A stretch of 64,000 bases of DNA, taken from NCBI RefSeq assembly GCF_021441885.1, contig NZ_CP090439.1:558001-622000 (forward strand). The letters are read 5' to 3'. The stretch is from Vibrio maritimus (GTDB lineage Bacteria > Pseudomonadota > Gammaproteobacteria > Enterobacterales > Vibrionaceae). The position numbers and the translations under genes were made by a program. Under the pieces are notes generated by a model. That model searched no databases. It was not told the origin of the DNA and was given only the letters and a program-made list of their open reading frames with translations. This document shows positions 8,838-16,790 of this stretch, in pieces. The stretch's first letter is position 1. Each line of letters opens with the position of its first letter.

Positions 8838-8930
8838 CTATCGCTTGGGGTCGAACGAGATAATGGGGGCGTTAAGCCGCATTTTGCGACTCAACAGATT
8901 CTTGAGACACACTGTGCTCTCGAACGCCAT
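8838..8930 (-). CDS. 30-residue small protein inside the VcdRP-like transcript
   Basis: The ORF starts MAFESTVCLKNLLSRKMRLN and ends IISFDPKR. It is basic at the C-terminus, without a signal or membrane segment. The known VcdP is 29 residues and is reported to act on citrate synthase; whether this is its homologue needs alignment. The start codon lies in the 3' arm of a 10-bp hairpin (8929-8960), so translation may be controlled. No strong Shine-Dalgarno is present (AAGA only). Confidence 0.5.
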   Translation of the reverse strand: MAFESTVCLKNLLSRKMRLNAPIISFDPKR

Positions 8931-8960
8931 TAATCTTAATGTATTACAAATAAGATTAAT
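8929..8960 (-). promoter_or_regulatory. 10-bp inverted repeat overlapping the small-ORF start codon
   Basis: ATTAATCTTA and TAAGATTAAT are perfect complements around 12 bases. On the minus-strand RNA the 3' arm contains the AAGA and the first two bases of the ATG. The loop also contains a TGTAATACA element resembling the operators elsewhere, so a DNA role is possible too. Confidence 0.55.
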
Positions 8961-9089
8961 GAGACATAGATCAAGTTTTGGGGATATTCATATTATTCAG
9001 ATAGCTGACAAATGACATGACATACCAAACAATCTTCATAAATTACTGTTTTGTAGAGCAATTAAGCTCACATTACTGTTCAAAACATC

Positions 9090-9131
9090 GTTATAACTCT
9101 GAGAATTATTTTAGTTATGAGTTGGGTCACA
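9090..9131 (-). promoter_or_regulatory. Class-II CRP promoter of the VcdRP-like RNA
   Basis: On the minus strand, TGTGA-CCCAAC-TCATA (9131-9116) matches the CRP site with one mismatch in the ten key bases; its centre is about 28 bases before the -10 TATAAC (9095-9090), giving a start near 9083 at about -41. Confidence 0.6.
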
Positions 9132-9218
9132 GAACCAAACAGTACATTTATCGTACCTTTATTGTATTACATAACAGTCGCTAAATGTTCGTTCTGCATG
9201 ACCCTTCTCGATGAAATG

Positions 9219-9235
9219 TCAGGCGGGACGCCTGA
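9219..9235 (+). other. 7-bp hairpin in the leader of the chemoreceptor gene
   Basis: TCAGGCG and CGCCTGA are separated by GGA. There is no T-run, so it is not a terminator; it lies 120 bases before the start codon, just ahead of tandem repeats. Confidence 0.5.
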
Positions 9236-9260
9236 TAGTGGCAATCCTTTCAGCAAACCT

Positions 9261-9311
9261 AAGCTCTGAACAAACAAAAGCTTTGAGCAAACAGAAGCTT
9301 TGATCGAGCCC
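9261..9311 (+). repeat. Three tandem 17-bp repeats upstream of the chemoreceptor gene
   Basis: Units AAGCTCTGAACAAACAA, AAGCTTTGAGCAAACAG and AAGCTTTGATCGAGCCC follow each other without gaps. A decayed fourth unit may precede them (CTTTCAGCAAACCT). Confidence 0.7.
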
Positions 9312-9357
9312 GGTCTGCTGCGATCAGAATAAATGGAACACGGAGTATTATTCTGCG

Positions 9358-11274
9358 ATGGACAGATTCAACATGGGCTTTAAGTCCAAACTCATATTAG
9401 CCCTGACCACCACAACAGCTATCTCGCTTTTAGCCACCAGCTACTTCTCCCACTCTATGCTCAGCGAGCAGGTCAATCAGCGGATATTGTCGGACATCGA
9501 CCACTCGCTCACCATAGAAGTGAACGAACTTGAAAACACGGTGCAAAGAACCATTGATACTGTCAACGCCGTCGCTCAAGAGTATCAAACCAACAATAAC
9601 CAAGGCATTCCTAGTGAAAAGTTGATGCATATGGCCTATCGTTTTGGCGGTATCGACAAAATGGTGATTGGGTTTGACGACGGCTCCTCTTTTACCTCAC
9701 GTCCGTCTGAGTCATTTCCTGATGGTGTCGGTATCAAGAGTAAGTACAATCCAACTGAGCGCCCCTGGTATCAAGATGCGAAGAGACAGAGTGGTTTGTC
9801 TTTAAGTGACGTGTTCTTTACCAAGAGCGACCAGACCCCAATGATCGGTGTCATGTACTCATTGGGTAACGGTGTCATCATGGCAGATATCCGATTCAAC
9901 GATGTTCAGCAAAAACTTATAGAGCTTGAAACCATCAGCAATGCGACCGCCTTTGTTATCGATGATAAAGGTATGGTTATTGCCTCAACATTAGAAGGTG
10001 TAGAACCTCAGCGCCGCGTTCAAGACTCAGTTATTGCTGCCGACGTAACGAGTATCATCCGCCAGCCAGAGCAGTTTTCTGAACTTAAACTGGCAGGTCA
10101 AGATTTACTGGCTATTTCGAAGCCAATTGAGCTTGGCAATCAGACCACATGGCAGATGGTGGTCGCTCTAGACAAGTCCTTAGCTCTGTCAGAGCTAGAT
10201 AGCGCCAGCCAAAAATCGATGATGATTATTGTTATGGCGCTACTGGCAGCCCTGGCAATCGTCGTACTGGTGCTGAATAAACTCTATCAACCTATCGTAT
10301 CACTCAAAGCGATCATTGAAGATCTCGCCAAAGGGAATGGCGATCTAACACAAAGGCTTGACGTCCGTTCAAGCGATGACCTTGGTAAGATTGCTGAGGG
10401 CATCAACCGATTTATCGACGGATTGCAGACCATGCTTAAAGAAGTACAAACCTCGACCCGAGATTTGGGCACAAAAACGCAACTCATCGAGTCTAGCTGC
10501 CAAGACACCCACACAACACTCGATACCCATACTAACGAGACAACTCAGATAGTCACTGCCATTGATGAACTATCTCACTCGTCGGTTGAAGTAGAAAAAC
10601 ACTCGCGAAGTGCGGCAGATGCCGCACAAACAGCGTCTGGTCTGAGCAACGAAACCAAAGTCATCAATACCTCCACTCAGCAGCACATTGCCGATTTGGA
10701 GCAACAAATAACGGCAACCTCAAGCGACATCTCACAGATGGCCCTTGAGACACAGAGTATCCAATCTATCGTCAATGTGATTGGTGGGATCGCTGAACAA
10801 ACCAACCTGTTGGCACTCAATGCCTCTATCGAGGCGGCACGTGCCGGTGAACATGGTCGAGGATTCGCTGTCGTTGCAGATGAAGTTCGCGCACTCGCTA
10901 ACCGAACTCAAGTCAGTACTTCAGAGATAGAAGCAGCGCTGACTAAACTTCAAGAGCAATCTGACAGCTTAGTTCAGTCAATTGAGCAAACCAAACACAA
11001 CTGTGAGGGAACACGTCAGCAAGTCGATCAGTCGATGGAAATGCTCGAAACTCTCGATCAACAAATCGAGACCATCAGCCGCTTTAACGACGAAATCTCA
11101 ACCTCTTCCAGTGAGCAAAACACAGTGATTCAAAGCGTGAATCGTAACATTCACCGAATCAACGACATCGTCAACGAGCTCAATCAGCTCAGCGACAAGC
11201 AAGTTGGAGAGTCTCAAGAGGTGATTGCACTTAACAGCAATGTCGTAGAGTTAGTAGGACGCTTTAAAGTTTAA
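9358..11274 (+). CDS. Methyl-accepting chemotaxis protein with dCache sensor domain
   Basis: The 638-residue receptor has an N-terminal membrane segment (about 10-30), a large periplasmic Cache-type sensor domain (about 35-285, with NPTERPWYQDAKRQSG and FVIDDKGMVIAST), a second membrane segment (about 288-310), a HAMP domain and a signalling domain whose hairpin tip reads IAEQTNLLALNASIEAARAG. It should pass ligand signals to CheA/CheW. Its place inside the alginate block, divergent from the SSS gene, suggests an alginate-related attractant, which is inference. Its leader carries tandem repeats and a hairpin. Confidence 0.93.
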   Translation: MDRFNMGFKSKLILALTTTTAISLLATSYFSHSMLSEQVNQRILSDIDHSLTIEVNELENTVQRTIDTVNAVAQEYQTNNNQGIPSEKLMHMAYRFGGIDKMVIGFDDGSSFTSRPSESFPDGVGIKSKYNPTERPWYQDAKRQSGLSLSDVFFTKSDQTPMIGVMYSLGNGVIMADIRFNDVQQKLIELETISNATAFVIDDKGMVIASTLEGVEPQRRVQDSVIAADVTSIIRQPEQFSELKLAGQDLLAISKPIELGNQTTWQMVVALDKSLALSELDSASQKSMMIIVMALLAALAIVVLVLNKLYQPIVSLKAIIEDLAKGNGDLTQRLDVRSSDDLGKIAEGINRFIDGLQTMLKEVQTSTRDLGTKTQLIESSCQDTHTTLDTHTNETTQIVTAIDELSHSSVEVEKHSRSAADAAQTASGLSNETKVINTSTQQHIADLEQQITATSSDISQMALETQSIQSIVNVIGGIAEQTNLLALNASIEAARAGEHGRGFAVVADEVRALANRTQVSTSEIEAALTKLQEQSDSLVQSIEQTKHNCEGTRQQVDQSMEMLETLDQQIETISRFNDEISTSSSEQNTVIQSVNRNIHRINDIVNELNQLSDKQVGESQEVIALNSNVVELVGRFKV

Positions 11275-11310
11275 TCGCGCTATCTACACTGCCCCTAGAA
11301 CAACCTACCT

Positions 11311-11348
11311 GCCCTCTGTTTTTTGACAACAATAGAGGGCACTTTTTT
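11311..11348 (+). terminator. Intrinsic terminator after the chemoreceptor gene
   Basis: GCCCTCT/AGAGGGC stem with a 16-base loop followed by ACTTTTTT. Confidence 0.8.
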
Positions 11349-11405
11349 GCCTATAAAAAAAGCAAGCTTTTCAACAAAACCTAGGTTATTATCCGCGCCC
11401 TAGTT

Positions 11406-11416
11406 TTGTATTACAA
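11406..11416. promoter_or_regulatory. Candidate operator TTGTATTACAA before the EamA gene
   Basis: Exact copy of the palindrome found at the alginate operons. It ends ten bases before the start codon, a position where bound protein would block initiation or elongation. Confidence 0.6.
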
Positions 11417-11425
11417 ATATTCTCA

Positions 11426-12301
11426 ATGTCCAAACACGCGAATCAAGCTATTCTATTGTTGGTACTTGCCAACCTACTCGCCTCCTTTTCAGACGTATCG
11501 CTAAAAGTGCTCAACGGTGAGGTGCCTACCTTTCAGTATGTGTTTATCAGGCAAGTACTTAGCGTACTTTTGCTATTTCCCGTTTGGATACGTTTGCCAC
11601 GTCAAACTCGTATGGATGGTTGCGGTTCTATCGCTTTTTTACGTGCTCAGTTTATCCTTGGTGGCAGTGCTTGTGCGATGGTAGCCATCACTCACCTAAC
11701 ACTCGCGACAGCAAATGCGATGTTTTACGTGGGCCCTATTCTTATGATTCCACTCGCCATGACGCTGCTAAAAGAGAGACCAACCAAGGATAAGGTCATC
11801 GCGACGTTGATCGGCTTCAGCGGCGTCGTGGTGGTACTTAGACCTGAGCATTTCCATTGGGCAGCCATTGCCGGACTGGGAAGCGCATTAGCGATGGGGG
11901 TAAGCAACATACTGGTGAAAAGACTCCCCGCTGAGCAGCATATCGTCTCGACGCTGTTTTGGACCGGGGTGATGACCCTTCCGGTTGCCCTCATTTTAGC
12001 AGTGCAGCAGTGGCAACCCCTCAACCTCGTCCAGCTCGGATGGATAATGGCGATCAACCTGTTTGTATTGGGCTATCATGCGTTGATCGTTATCGCCTAT
12101 AAAAAGGCACCAGCCAATCAGATCGCACTTGCTGAATATTCAGGTCTTGTGTTTGTTACTCTATTTGGCGTGATCTGGTTTGATGAAATACCTGACGTTC
12201 TAACATTTATTGGGATTCTATTAATCGTATTGCCTATGATGCCAATCAACTGGAAAAAACGCTACAGCCCCTCGAAAGAAGCCATTAACATTTCGAATTA
12301 A
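11426..12301 (+). CDS. EamA/DMT-family transporter
   Basis: A 291-residue membrane protein with ten predicted helices arranged as two EamA repeats (about 10-140 and 150-280), the plan of drug/metabolite exporters. Substrate is unknown. The exact TTGTATTACAA palindrome directly in front suggests co-regulation with the alginate genes, so it might export or take up a uronate or an overflow metabolite. No good Shine-Dalgarno precedes the ATG at 11426; the transcript may have a very short leader. Confidence 0.85.
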   Translation: MSKHANQAILLLVLANLLASFSDVSLKVLNGEVPTFQYVFIRQVLSVLLLFPVWIRLPRQTRMDGCGSIAFLRAQFILGGSACAMVAITHLTLATANAMFYVGPILMIPLAMTLLKERPTKDKVIATLIGFSGVVVVLRPEHFHWAAIAGLGSALAMGVSNILVKRLPAEQHIVSTLFWTGVMTLPVALILAVQQWQPLNLVQLGWIMAINLFVLGYHALIVIAYKKAPANQIALAEYSGLVFVTLFGVIWFDEIPDVLTFIGILLIVLPMMPINWKKRYSPSKEAINISN

Positions 12302-12310
12302 TTCAGATCA

Positions 12311-12345
12311 CAGAGTGGTGATATAACTTCGCCACTCTTAATATT
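12311..12345 (+). terminator. Possible terminator after the EamA gene
   Basis: AGAGTGG/CCACTCT stem followed by TAATATTTAT. The T-tract is interrupted, so confidence is moderate. Confidence 0.4.
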
Positions 12346-12414
12346 TATCATCTATCTACGGGTTATTATTGATATAATCATCACTGAAAATAACAACTCA
12401 TGGATGAATGATAG

Positions 12415-12999
12415 ATGTCACAATATACAATCTCTTCTATCCTACCAAAATTAAAACATTCAAATCTATTTGGAGAACTTACATCAAAATCTATGTTTGG
12501 TGGTTTTGGTATTTTCTCTGATGGGAATATCTTTGCTTTAATTAGTAAAGGCAAAGTATTTCTACGTATTCCAGAAACTAACGTTGCTGAGATTCCAATA
12601 GAGCAAAGATTCAGCTACGAGAAACAAGGGCAAATCGTCACTACACGCTATCAGAGCTTTGAACCTGATAGTGACGAGCAGCTTGTAAAAGATTGCCGAA
12701 CAGCTTTAGATCAGGCAGTGCAAGAAAAAGAGCAGCAGCAAAACAATGATGTAGTTCGTATAAAAGACCTGCCGAACATGAAGTACACCACAGAACGGAT
12801 GCTCGCCAAAGCAGGTATCAAGACCATCGGTCTGCTGCGTGTTCGAGGCGCAGTGGGCGCATACCGAGCGCTAGCCAAGTGCCATAACAATGTTAGTGAG
12901 CAATTACTTTGGCAGATTGAAGGAGCACTGACAGGCATGCATTGGATGGTTATTCCAGATAAGCGTAAGAAAGAACTGCTCGCAAAAGTGAGGCGCTAA
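12415..12999 (+). CDS. TfoX/Sxy-family protein
   Basis: The 194-residue protein has the TfoX N-terminal domain (SKSMFGGFGIFSDGNIFALI, about 23-105) and the TfoX C-terminal helical domain (IKDLPNMKYTTERMLAKAGI, about 118-192). Family members TfoX and TfoY in Vibrio switch on competence and type VI secretion. I cannot say which paralogue this is. No c-di-GMP-I riboswitch like the one before V. cholerae tfoY is visible upstream. It sits between unrelated genes. Confidence 0.85.
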   Translation: MSQYTISSILPKLKHSNLFGELTSKSMFGGFGIFSDGNIFALISKGKVFLRIPETNVAEIPIEQRFSYEKQGQIVTTRYQSFEPDSDEQLVKDCRTALDQAVQEKEQQQNNDVVRIKDLPNMKYTTERMLAKAGIKTIGLLRVRGAVGAYRALAKCHNNVSEQLLWQIEGALTGMHWMVIPDKRKKELLAKVRR

Positions 13000-13004
13000 T
13001 TAAA

Positions 13005-13044
13005 AAGAAGGTCGATACATTTACATATATCGGCCTTCTTATTT
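13005..13044. terminator. Bidirectional terminator between tfoX-like and PL7 genes
   Basis: AAGAAGGTCGAT / ATCGGCCTTCTT with one G-T pair, followed by TATTT; the converging PL7 gene ends next to it. Confidence 0.7.
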
Positions 13045-13050
13045 GAGGTA

Positions 13051-14079
13051 TTAGTTTGATGTGTGGCTGATTTCCACCTCAGAGAAGCTTACCTCGAACA
13101 GCTCGCCCGCGTACTTCTCATCAGGTCTAAATTGAGGGTAGATCCCCGCCTTAAAGTAATACGCCACGTCTGCGTCTGCCCAGCCCTCAGCTAGTGTAAC
13201 AGTGCCATTATTGGTGTCATGGTACTCCTCTCCCCAAGCAAGTGCGTGTTGCTTAACATTGCTACCGTCTGTATCTGAAGTTCTCATCACAATGCCGTTA
13301 CCATCCACTGTTATCTCGTAGTTCCAATCCATGTTGGCAGGATAGGTGCCAAGGTTAACGCTAAACGACCAATCCTTACATTCCGGATACTTCGACGTGC
13401 CCTCTTCGCAGCTTTGATTATTCTTATAGAAGTCTTTGTTGAGTATCGCTCGAACCGGTTTTGATGGACCATCCCATTGAATCTTTACTAATGCCTGCTT
13501 AATCTTCCAGCCGTGAACCTGTCCAACGATGACTTTAGGCTCTTGTCCGGAGATATTTGGGTACTCATCAACGCTTACCGTAGACTTTAAGGTGTGGCTT
13601 TGAGTATTAGTCGCCTTATCATCGATAAACCAGCTTGTGTTGCTTGAGCTGGTACTGCACGTTCCAATACGTTGAGCGTTAAATAGCTCTCTTAACTCAG
13701 AGCGTATGTAATTGGAATTAGCCGTTGTGGTTCCAAATCCCATGTTGGCCCGAAACACCATTCTCTCGTCTTCAACTTCAAAGAAAGTGACGTCATGCGG
13801 TTTGTGATAGATCACCGAATCGTTACTCAGCACGTCTTTGCTCGATACACAGTGTTGAGGCTCTAGTTCAGCCGCACTCGTACCACCACTGCCGTACCAA
13901 TCATCTTTACTAGCAGGAATAGTTATTTTCCATTGGTCGATATCCCAGGCGTATTCACCTTCATTTGGTGGAGAGCCCTCTTCTGGTGGAATAGTACCGC
14001 CTGATGAGGAATCACTATTACAGCCAGTCATCAGCAGAGAGCCCAGCATTAAGCTTAATAATTTTGTTCTATTTTCCAT
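13051..14079 (-). CDS. PL7 alginate lyase, lipoprotein (QVH type)
   Basis: A 342-residue alginate lyase of family PL7. A lipobox LMTGC (Cys20) and a short Gly/Pro linker precede a single jelly-roll catalytic domain with the three family motifs: YIRSELREL, VIVGQVHGW and YYFKAGIYPQ. The Val in Q(V/I)H is associated in the family with preference for mannuronate-rich substrate. The ATG at 14079 is preferred to an in-frame GTG at 14091. It is the last gene of the PL6/beta-helix/KdgM/PL7 unit, behind a terminator. Confidence 0.92.
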   Translation of the reverse strand: MENRTKLLSLMLGSLLMTGCNSDSSSGGTIPPEEGSPPNEGEYAWDIDQWKITIPASKDDWYGSGGTSAAELEPQHCVSSKDVLSNDSVIYHKPHDVTFFEVEDERMVFRANMGFGTTTANSNYIRSELRELFNAQRIGTCSTSSSNTSWFIDDKATNTQSHTLKSTVSVDEYPNISGQEPKVIVGQVHGWKIKQALVKIQWDGPSKPVRAILNKDFYKNNQSCEEGTSKYPECKDWSFSVNLGTYPANMDWNYEITVDGNGIVMRTSDTDGSNVKQHALAWGEEYHDTNNGTVTLAEGWADADVAYYFKAGIYPQFRPDEKYAGELFEVSFSEVEISHTSN

Positions 14080-14091
14080 ACTTCTATTCAC

Positions 14092-14133
14092 AAAAAAGAG
14101 CGCAACGAGTAGGTCTAGTTCCTCGCTGCGCTC
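14092..14133 (-). terminator. Intercistronic terminator between KdgM and PL7
   Basis: On the minus strand GAGCGCAGCGAG/CTCGTTGCGCTC (one G-T pair) is followed by TTTTTT. It ends the KdgM transcript just before the PL7 start. Confidence 0.8.
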
Positions 14134-14153
14134 CTATCTTATTTACCTAATTT

Positions 14154-14969
14154 TTAGAAACGATATTTGTAGCCAAACTCGATGGCGTTATCGCGCTTGC
14201 CATACCAATCGTACGCACTGTTTGCATGGCTATCTTTAAGCAGTTTTTGCTTTAGCTTAAACTTGCCATAAAATGCATGGGCGCGCGCTTCTGGTAGACG
14301 GTACTCGGCGCTAAACTCGTTCTCCATCGCAAAGCGTTCGTTGTTGTCGTAAACGTGTTGCTCGACACCACTGCTATTCTCGAACGAAGAGACTTTTTGT
14401 AGGAAAATCGCATCCCAAACGAAGGTCCAGCTGTTCCAACGATAGGTTAACCACAAGTCGTAACGCATCTCTTTATTGAGGTCTTCACGGTCGCTACCCG
14501 GCTTAAGGTTGCCACTGCTGTCATAGCTATCTAGACGCAAGCGATCGATGTTTTGTGAGTAACGTGCACGTACTTTCGCATCGAAGTTACGTGTAAAGCG
14601 GTAACCATAGAAAGCACCGACACGCACGTTTCTTGCTGTCTCTTTCAACTGATAATCCAGTACCGGACCTGCTTGGTGCTCATTACGATCACCCCAACGA
14701 TGACGGTAGTCGGTTTTGAACGTCAGCTCATACTGCTCTGGCGCGTAGCCTGTCTCGTACTTATCTTTGCTGCGGTCATACTGCCAAACTTGCTCAAAGC
14801 CAAATTTAAAGCCGTTATCCATACGATGGCCGAACTCGAACTTAGGACGGTCGGTACGGCCATCGAGTAATTTATGTTCCCATTTAACGGTAATCGTGCT
14901 GTCGGCTGCGAATGCAGCGCCAGAAGACATCGCAAATACACCAGCTGCTAGGGCTAATTTCTTCATCAT
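14154..14969 (-). CDS. kdgM: KdgM-family oligo-uronate porin
   Basis: Small monomeric outer-membrane barrel of the KdgM family, 271 residues, with a signal peptide ending SGAAFA and a C-terminal aromatic residue (KYRF). Alternating beta-strand sequence rich in Arg, Tyr and Trp (EQYELTFKTDYRHRWG, FDAKVRARYSQN) is typical of channels for acidic oligosaccharides. It would admit unsaturated oligoalginates released by the surface lyases encoded next to it. It is one of three KdgM-type genes in the window and the largest. Confidence 0.88.
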   Translation of the reverse strand: MMKKLALAAGVFAMSSGAAFAADSTITVKWEHKLLDGRTDRPKFEFGHRMDNGFKFGFEQVWQYDRSKDKYETGYAPEQYELTFKTDYRHRWGDRNEHQAGPVLDYQLKETARNVRVGAFYGYRFTRNFDAKVRARYSQNIDRLRLDSYDSSGNLKPGSDREDLNKEMRYDLWLTYRWNSWTFVWDAIFLQKVSSFENSSGVEQHVYDNNERFAMENEFSAEYRLPEARAHAFYGKFKLKQKLLKDSHANSAYDWYGKRDNAIEFGYKYRF

Positions 14970-15003
14970 AATATTCTCTATATAAATTCTTGTTATTTTC
15001 GAA

Positions 15004-16725
15004 TTATCTTAAGTTGAACGTATTATCCGTTCTTACATCGCCATTCTCACTGGTTACCGCATCATCGGTAGCAAAAATAGAAACGACGCGGTCTTTACCT
15101 GACCCTGCTGCTGCAGATAGGTCCTGATAGTAGCCTTCAAAATGGTTGCCTTGAATATATACATTGCAGTTATCAGCTGTTTGATTCCCACCTGAAGAAT
15201 TACCTATTTTAATTGCGGCAGTTTCTTTATCGCCACTATCATCAATAGTGAAGTTATTATTCTCTAAACGGATTCCACGTCTATTTGCTGCTTTATTACA
15301 CGGTGTATAAAAGGCGTTATTCTGAATATTAGATTTAAGGTTTACAAAATCACTATTCGAAAGATGGACATGACCAGCTGAATATACCCAGCTAGATTTT
15401 TTGTAAAGACCATCTTCGGTAATCGCACTTGAATCGAAGTAAAGGTTATCTAGTATAACTGGTGCATTTTCGTCAGATGCTGCCTCTTCAATGGTGATAG
15501 CGCCACGGCGACCATCGCTGTCTTCAGTACTACACTCCGCACCAATCGCGCTGTTATTAAAGTTAACGCCAATGACAGAAGCACCTGGCGCCGTGACTGT
15601 AATACAAGCACTACCGCTTATAGTCGCAGCATCTCCACCATCCAGCGTCACTGCTTTGTTCAATGCAATAATGCCACTTGAGTAATCGCCATCCGCTTTA
15701 AGAGTAATCACATCACCCGCACTCGCAGCCGCGATTGCCTCATTGAGAGCCTGAACGTCATTATCAGGCTCCGTCGGAGGTGGCGAACCTACATCGGTAT
15801 AGGTGTTACCTGAAATGATGTTGGTACCTGTTGTATCACCGTCGATAACCGCAGCGATAGTATCTTCCTGCGCCGTTTCTTCGATAGCAAAGCCAGCAAA
15901 GCTGTTGTTGGTGATCTTCGCTGCACACTGCTTGCCGTCAAATTGCCCTGCGACTACCCCAGGGATATTTGCCGAATCAGCAACCAAAGCGACCGTATTG
16001 TTGTCAAAGGTCGGGTTTCCAAGTCTCGCGCTGCCACCATTGATTTTGTTACTACCACAGTTCAGATAAAGGATACCTGTTGCGGTATTGGCTACCGTTT
16101 TATTACTAAACTCGCTCTCCGATACATTGACCAAACCGCGAGAGTAGATCCACGCTGTCGGTGCGCTTGTCGACTCTGCAAAGCTTGCACCATCGAACGT
16201 TAGGTTTTTCAAGTAAACCGGAGTGTTACCATCGCCGACTTTACCAATATTAATGATAGAGCGAGATGTATCTTCCGTACCACAAGTCGAAAGCTCTACG
16301 CCCTGGAACTTAATGTTATGCAGCGTAATACCTGTGGTACCTTTTAGAATTTGGTCAGCGCTTGTTGGAACATCGATACAAGTTGCACCACTAATCACTG
16401 CTTGATTTTCACCATCTTCGCTGAGGTCACCATCAACAGTGACCGATGTTAGCGTGAGAGGCTTTTCAAGAATCACTGTCCCCATTGAGGCATAGTCACC
16501 GCCTTCTTTGAGGCCGATGATTTCGCCCTCTTTCGCCGCAGCAATTGCAGTAACAAGCTCAGCAGCGTTTTCAACAATAACATCAACACCTTCAATCGGT
16601 GGATTGCCACCACCTGGCTCTTCTGGAGTTTCACCACCAGGAGGCTCATCATAAAAGTTACAGCCAGAAAGGGTCCCTGCAGTTAACGCCACTGCAATTA
16701 GCGTAGATAAAGTCTTAAGCTTCAT
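15004..16725 (-). CDS. Lipoprotein with two tandem parallel beta-helix modules, unknown activity
   Basis: A 573-residue protein with lipobox TLSGC (Cys22) and a Gly/Pro/Glu linker. Two homologous halves follow (about 48-320 and 325-573), each opening with an AIAAA-x-GE/D-x-I-x-LK-x-xGDY stretch and continuing with ISG-x-(T/S)CI, WIYS and Asn-rich NNxF coils, the signature of right-handed parallel beta-helices. I see no PL6-type Lys/Arg pair at the expected spacing, so catalysis is unproven. It lies between a PL6 lyase and KdgM in one operon, suggesting a surface role in binding or cutting alginate. Confidence 0.75.
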   Translation of the reverse strand: MKLKTLSTLIAVALTAGTLSGCNFYDEPPGGETPEEPGGGNPPIEGVDVIVENAAELVTAIAAAKEGEIIGLKEGGDYASMGTVILEKPLTLTSVTVDGDLSEDGENQAVISGATCIDVPTSADQILKGTTGITLHNIKFQGVELSTCGTEDTSRSIINIGKVGDGNTPVYLKNLTFDGASFAESTSAPTAWIYSRGLVNVSESEFSNKTVANTATGILYLNCGSNKINGGSARLGNPTFDNNTVALVADSANIPGVVAGQFDGKQCAAKITNNSFAGFAIEETAQEDTIAAVIDGDTTGTNIISGNTYTDVGSPPPTEPDNDVQALNEAIAAASAGDVITLKADGDYSSGIIALNKAVTLDGGDAATISGSACITVTAPGASVIGVNFNNSAIGAECSTEDSDGRRGAITIEEAASDENAPVILDNLYFDSSAITEDGLYKKSSWVYSAGHVHLSNSDFVNLKSNIQNNAFYTPCNKAANRRGIRLENNNFTIDDSGDKETAAIKIGNSSGGNQTADNCNVYIQGNHFEGYYQDLSAAAGSGKDRVVSIFATDDAVTSENGDVRTDNTFNLR

Positions 16726-16790
16726 ATTGTAAATTCTCTTGGGTTAAGAGGCCCAAGGCGAGCCTCTAAAATAGTAGGGATTACTGAGAG

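Larger units (their letters stand above)
8679..9083 (-). ncRNA. CRP-activated transcript with a 30-codon ORF, probably a VcdRP-type dual-function RNA
   Basis: A strong minus-strand terminator (ACCCTCGCA...TGCGAGGGT + T7, 8679-8717) ends a transcript 290 bases before the symporter gene, so it must come from a short upstream unit. A class-II CRP promoter fits: TGTGA-CCCAAC-TCATA centred at 9123.5, -10 TATAAC at 9095-9090, start near 9083. The RNA contains a 30-codon ORF (8838-8930), four runs of four or five C, and two further hairpins. These traits match VcdRP of V. cholerae (CRP-induced, 29-residue VcdP, C-rich pairing region near the 3' end). I could not align it, so the homology is inferred. 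Confidence 0.6.

Noticed and set aside
8939..8949. ATGTATTACAA as a sixth exact operator
   Set aside because: The first base deviates and the element lies in the loop of an RNA-type hairpin, so it is not counted among the exact operator copies.
12302..12414. Possible c-di-GMP riboswitch before the TfoX-like gene
   Set aside because: The conserved c-di-GMP-I core is absent; only a short hairpin is present, better explained as the end of the EamA transcript.
16740..16775. AGAGGC/GCCTCT stem between PL6 and the beta-helix gene as a terminator
   Set aside because: No T-run follows on the minus strand, so it does not fit an intrinsic terminator.
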